Assembly: GCF_002797315.1 (NCBI RefSeq)
Contig: NZ_KZ454936.1
Location: 250,999-314,998, forward strand
Direction of reading: 5' to 3'
DNA length: 64,000 bases
From: Bacillus sp. FJAT-44742
Lineage (GTDB): Bacteria; Bacillota; Bacilli; Bacillales; Marinococcaceae
The first letter of the stretch is position 1; each line of letters begins with the position of its first letter. Positions 61,782 to 64,000 of the stretch are shown one piece after another. The notes under the pieces are model-generated. The model saw only the letters and a program-made list of their open reading frames with translations, was not told the origin of the DNA and did no database searches. The position numbers and the translations under genes are program-made.

Positions 61782-62252
61782 ATGAATAAGAAAGTTTTAT
61801 ATTCTGCTTTATCTGGTGCGTTAGCAGTAAGTATGCTGGGAGCATGTGGTGAAGATGATGGAGATGACAATGGCGGAATGGAAGATGATCCAGGAGTAGA
61901 AGATAACGGAGAAGCAGACGAAAATGGTTTGGATGACGGTGGTCTAGATGATGACGACGATGCTGATCTAGACGAGGATGACGACGCTGAGCTAGACGAT
62001 GAAGAAGATGAAGATGATGACCTTCTAGATGGTGATGAAGAGGACGAAGAAGATGATGAAGACTTTCTAGATGGTGAAGAAGGCGACGACGGCTTTGATG
62101 TTGACCAGGAAGATGAGGGTACAGAAGAAGGCTTAGATGAAGATGAAGATGGTTTTGATGTTGATCAAGATGGTGAAGGCACAGAAGAAGGCTTAGATGA
62201 AGATGAAGAAGACGAAGAGGACGAAGAGGACGAAGAGGACGAGGAAGAATAA
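61782..62252 (+). CDS. Acidic lipoprotein 3 (paralogue)
   Basis: The product has 156 residues, again with MNKKVLYSALSG...MLGAC (Cys22) and the conserved DNGGMEDDPG. The middle part is Asp/Glu/Leu rich (DDDLLDGDEE). Near the end is a tandem duplication of a 20-residue unit (DGFDVDQ...GTEEGLDEDE), followed by a run of EDE repeats. AAAAGGAGG precedes ATG 61782, with no obvious covering hairpin. A strong terminator follows, about 18 bases after the stop. Confidence 0.87.
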   Translation: MNKKVLYSALSGALAVSMLGACGEDDGDDNGGMEDDPGVEDNGEADENGLDDGGLDDDDDADLDEDDDAELDDEEDEDDDLLDGDEEDEEDDEDFLDGEEGDDGFDVDQEDEGTEEGLDEDEDGFDVDQDGEGTEEGLDEDEEDEEDEEDEEDEEE

Positions 62253-62269
62253 TATTTGAATAGTAGTAT

Positions 62270-62298
62270 GAGAGCTCTCAATTTCTGAGAGCTCTTTT
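62270..62298 (+). terminator. Terminator after lipoprotein 3
   Basis: GAGAGCTCT pairs with AGAGCTCTC-like sequence and is followed by TTTTTC. Confidence 0.88.
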
Positions 62299-62461
62299 TC
62301 GTTGAAAATAATATGGAAAATAGAAAATATGTATTAACAAGAAACAAAGGTATGCTTTTTAGTAAAGAAGAATTATATATAATAAGAGTACACTAACTTT
62401 TTTAATGGCAGGTGGCTTCTTCTATTATTAGAGCAACGAAAATAAGGTGGTGGTTAGGATC

Positions 62462-62857
62462 ATGGGAAACTTGCTTTTTCTAATTTTACTGCCATTTTCA
62501 GGAGCTTTGATTACAATGATTATTGCTTTAAAAATGAAATGGATGCTAGAGAGAGAGGTAAATAATAAACAGCCTGTTTTTGCTTTTCACTTGTTTAATG
62601 TTATATTTACCCTTATGACATTTGGAACGATTTCTCTTTCTATAAGCGGTGTGGTCAGGGGAGGGATCAGTGAAAATGGCTGGGGAACTGCTTTTCTCTA
62701 TGCATACGTGTTCCCACTCCCATTTCTTATTATTACGTACATGCTGATAGCTCCAATGTTTGAAAAATATATGCTACCTTATATCGAAAGTGAAGATAGT
62801 AACATTGTTTACCTGAAGAAAAGACTCTATAAAGGTAACAGGATAGACAAGGGATGA
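62462..62857 (+). CDS. Three-helix membrane protein, unknown
   Basis: The 131-residue product has three predicted helices (about 3-25, 41-66, 76-100) and a charged C-terminal tail. No family was recognised. ATG 62462 is preceded by a weak TTAGGATC; GTG 62447 is an in-frame alternative. It ends just before rnhA (14 bases to the GTG start), and the frame of rnhA is also open across this stop, so the two are co-transcribed. Confidence 0.65.
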   Translation: MGNLLFLILLPFSGALITMIIALKMKWMLEREVNNKQPVFAFHLFNVIFTLMTFGTISLSISGVVRGGISENGWGTAFLYAYVFPLPFLIITYMLIAPMFEKYMLPYIESEDSNIVYLKKRLYKGNRIDKG

Positions 62858-62871
62858 AAGGAGTTTTACCA

Positions 62872-63492
62872 GTGACAAAGAAAAAATATTATGTAGTTTG
62901 GGAAGGACGGAAGCCAGGGATTTATGAGTCTTGGGCTGATTGCCAAAAACAAGTACAAGGGTTTTCGGGTGCCAGATTTAAGTCCTATCCTTCAAAGGGA
63001 GAAGCACAAAAAGCATTTGGAGAAGAAAAAAGCAGTACCGGTAATAGAGCTGTAATCTTGGAAAAGGGGAAAACCTCCCATCCCTATATAGAAGATAGTA
63101 TATCAGTAGATGTCGGGTCCCATGGGAACCCTGGTTTAGTAGAATACAAAGGGGTACATACAAAAACTGGTAAGGTAGTTTTCTTTCATGAAGGAATTGA
63201 GAAAGGAACAAACAACATGGGGGAATTCTTAGCTATTGTTCATGCCCTTGCTTTTTTAAAGGATAAAGAAAGCAATATCCCTGTTTATTCTGATTCTCAA
63301 ACGGCCATGAAGTGGGTGAAAGAAAAAAAAGTAAAATCCACTTTAAAAAGAGATAAGGAAACGGAAGAAATGTGGTCCCTGGTTGAAAGAGCAGAATTAT
63401 GGTTGAAACAAAATACGTATACAAACCCTATTTTAAAATGGAACACAAAAGAATGGGGCGAGATTAAAGCAGATTATGGAAGGAAATCTTAA
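62872..63492 (+). CDS. rnhA: Viroplasmin-domain ribonuclease HI
   Basis: This is an RNase HI of 206 residues. The N-terminal hybrid-binding (viroplasmin) domain has KKYYVVWEGRKPGIYESW and FKSYPSKGEA. The catalytic domain shows the metal-binding carboxylates Asp in SVDVGS, Glu in NNMGEFLAI, Asp in YSDSQTA and Asp in EIKADYG. It cleaves the RNA strand of RNA/DNA hybrids. It is strikingly like the B. halodurans enzyme of known structure. GTG 62872 is chosen since AAAGGAG lies eight bases before it and the product then begins MTKKKYYVVW like relatives; an ATG at 62854 is alternative. Confidence 0.95.
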   Translation: MTKKKYYVVWEGRKPGIYESWADCQKQVQGFSGARFKSYPSKGEAQKAFGEEKSSTGNRAVILEKGKTSHPYIEDSISVDVGSHGNPGLVEYKGVHTKTGKVVFFHEGIEKGTNNMGEFLAIVHALAFLKDKESNIPVYSDSQTAMKWVKEKKVKSTLKRDKETEEMWSLVERAELWLKQNTYTNPILKWNTKEWGEIKADYGRKS

Positions 63493-63642
63493 GACGGATA
63501 GGTAAGAAAAATGCTGCAAGCGTCTCATCAGACAGTTTGATATAAGGCAGTGGATCATTCGAAAGAAGGTTTAAAAATGATAACTCAAAGGGTACACATA
63601 CGATGTAATATACTTACATTTCTTTAAAGGAGTGTTTCTCTT

Positions 63643-64000
63643 ATGAGTAAGAAAGTTGCTGTCCTAATGACAAGTATGTTTGAAGACGTGGAGTACACTG
63701 ACCCTAAAAAGGAGTTTGAAAAAGAAGGTCACGAACTCACAGTTATAGAAAAGGAAAAAGGAAAAACCCTTGAAGGAAAGCAGGGAGAGGCAAAAGTAAC
63801 CGTTGATGCAGCTGTTGATGAAGTAAGCCCTTCTGATTTCGATGCTTTGTTTATCCCAGGAGGATTTTCACCAGATTTACTTCGTGCTGACGAACAGTTT
63901 GTTACGTTTTCAAAACACTTTATCGATGAAAACAAACCGGTTTTTGCTATATGCCATGGGCCTCAGTTATTGATAACCGCTAAAGCACTAGAAGGCCGCA
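63643..64000 (+). CDS. DJ-1/PfpI-family protein, 3'-truncated by window edge
   Basis: This is the first 119 codons of a DJ-1/PfpI-superfamily protein, YfkM/PfpI-like. The start MSKKVAVLMTSMFEDVEYT follows AAAGGAGTG. IPGGFSPDLLRAD and the nucleophile-elbow Cys in FAICHGPQLL are the class signature. Members act as general stress proteins, glyoxalases or deglycases; which one applies cannot be read here. The gene continues beyond the window end. Confidence 0.92.
   Translation, partial: MSKKVAVLMTSMFEDVEYTDPKKEFEKEGHELTVIEKEKGKTLEGKQGEAKVTVDAAVDEVSPSDFDALFIPGGFSPDLLRADEQFVTFSKHFIDENKPVFAICHGPQLLITAKALEGR

Noticed and set aside
62165-62347. Minus-strand poly-Ser frame at the end of acidic lipoprotein 3
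   Set aside because: It is antisense of Glu/Asp codons and has no support as a gene.

Overview
The window looks like chromosome of a low-GC, Gram-positive, spore-forming member of the Bacillaceae, probably a haloalkaliphile. The signs are strong AGGAGG-type ribosome sites, frequent TTG/GTG starts, B. subtilis-like gene sets (treP-treA-treR, mreBH, ytvI, rocB, a cysH-type sulfate operon with siroheme genes), a viroplasmin-RNase HI closely resembling the Bacillus halodurans enzyme, a YuiF-type antiporter, Na+-style TRAP transporters and very acidic surface lipoproteins. No rRNA, tRNA, CRISPR array, prophage or intact insertion sequence was recognised.

Layout. 1-661: 3' part of a Ku gene (end joining). 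822-11901: catabolic cluster I, with a PrpR-type regulator whose AAA+ motifs are degenerate, a four-carbon acid sugar kinase (DUF1537), a complete TRAP transporter, a LarA-like protein, aldehyde and iron-alcohol dehydrogenases and a PdxA-family dehydrogenase. The kinase/PdxA pair is the known core of threonate/erythronate degradation. 12333-22446: mixed housekeeping and envelope genes, namely an FhuF-like Fe-S protein, a 3D-domain wall protein with a 30-bp tandem repeat, a permease behind a structured leader, YtvI, a CmpX-like channel, nicotinamidase, a RecB-like nuclease and a tandem P-loop ATPase. 22710-26645 (minus strand): trehalose operon with two TreR-type operators and a cre-like site. 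27208-30095: MreBH, small membrane proteins and an EamA exporter.

30241-42141: catabolic cluster II. A LacI regulator sits behind a good promoter/operator and is followed by thiolase, SDR, 3-hydroxyacyl-CoA dehydrogenase, CoA-transferase, a second TRAP transporter, another SDR, another hydroxyacyl-CoA-dehydrogenase-like protein and an acyl-CoA ligase. The likely scheme is uptake of an organic acid, CoA activation, beta-oxidation-like steps and thiolysis. Cluster I and cluster II are independent paralogous TRAP systems with different enzymes.

42606-46685: an AEC transporter, small membrane proteins, a 189-bp dispersed-repeat-like element and a beta-lactamase-fold protein lacking the catalytic serine. 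46722-54549: assimilatory sulfate reduction and siroheme synthesis (cysH, sat, cysP, cysC, a TrpD-like protein, a SUMT-HemD fusion, sirB, sirC). 54717-60669: RocB, a TspO-like protein, a YuiF-like antiporter and an orphan lysine/ornithine N-hydroxylase. 60785-62252: three tandem paralogous lipoproteins made almost wholly of Asp, Glu and Gly, two of them preceded by hairpins that can cover the ribosome site. This is the most unusual system in the window. 62462-64000: a small membrane protein, RNase HI and the 5' part of a DJ-1/PfpI gene.
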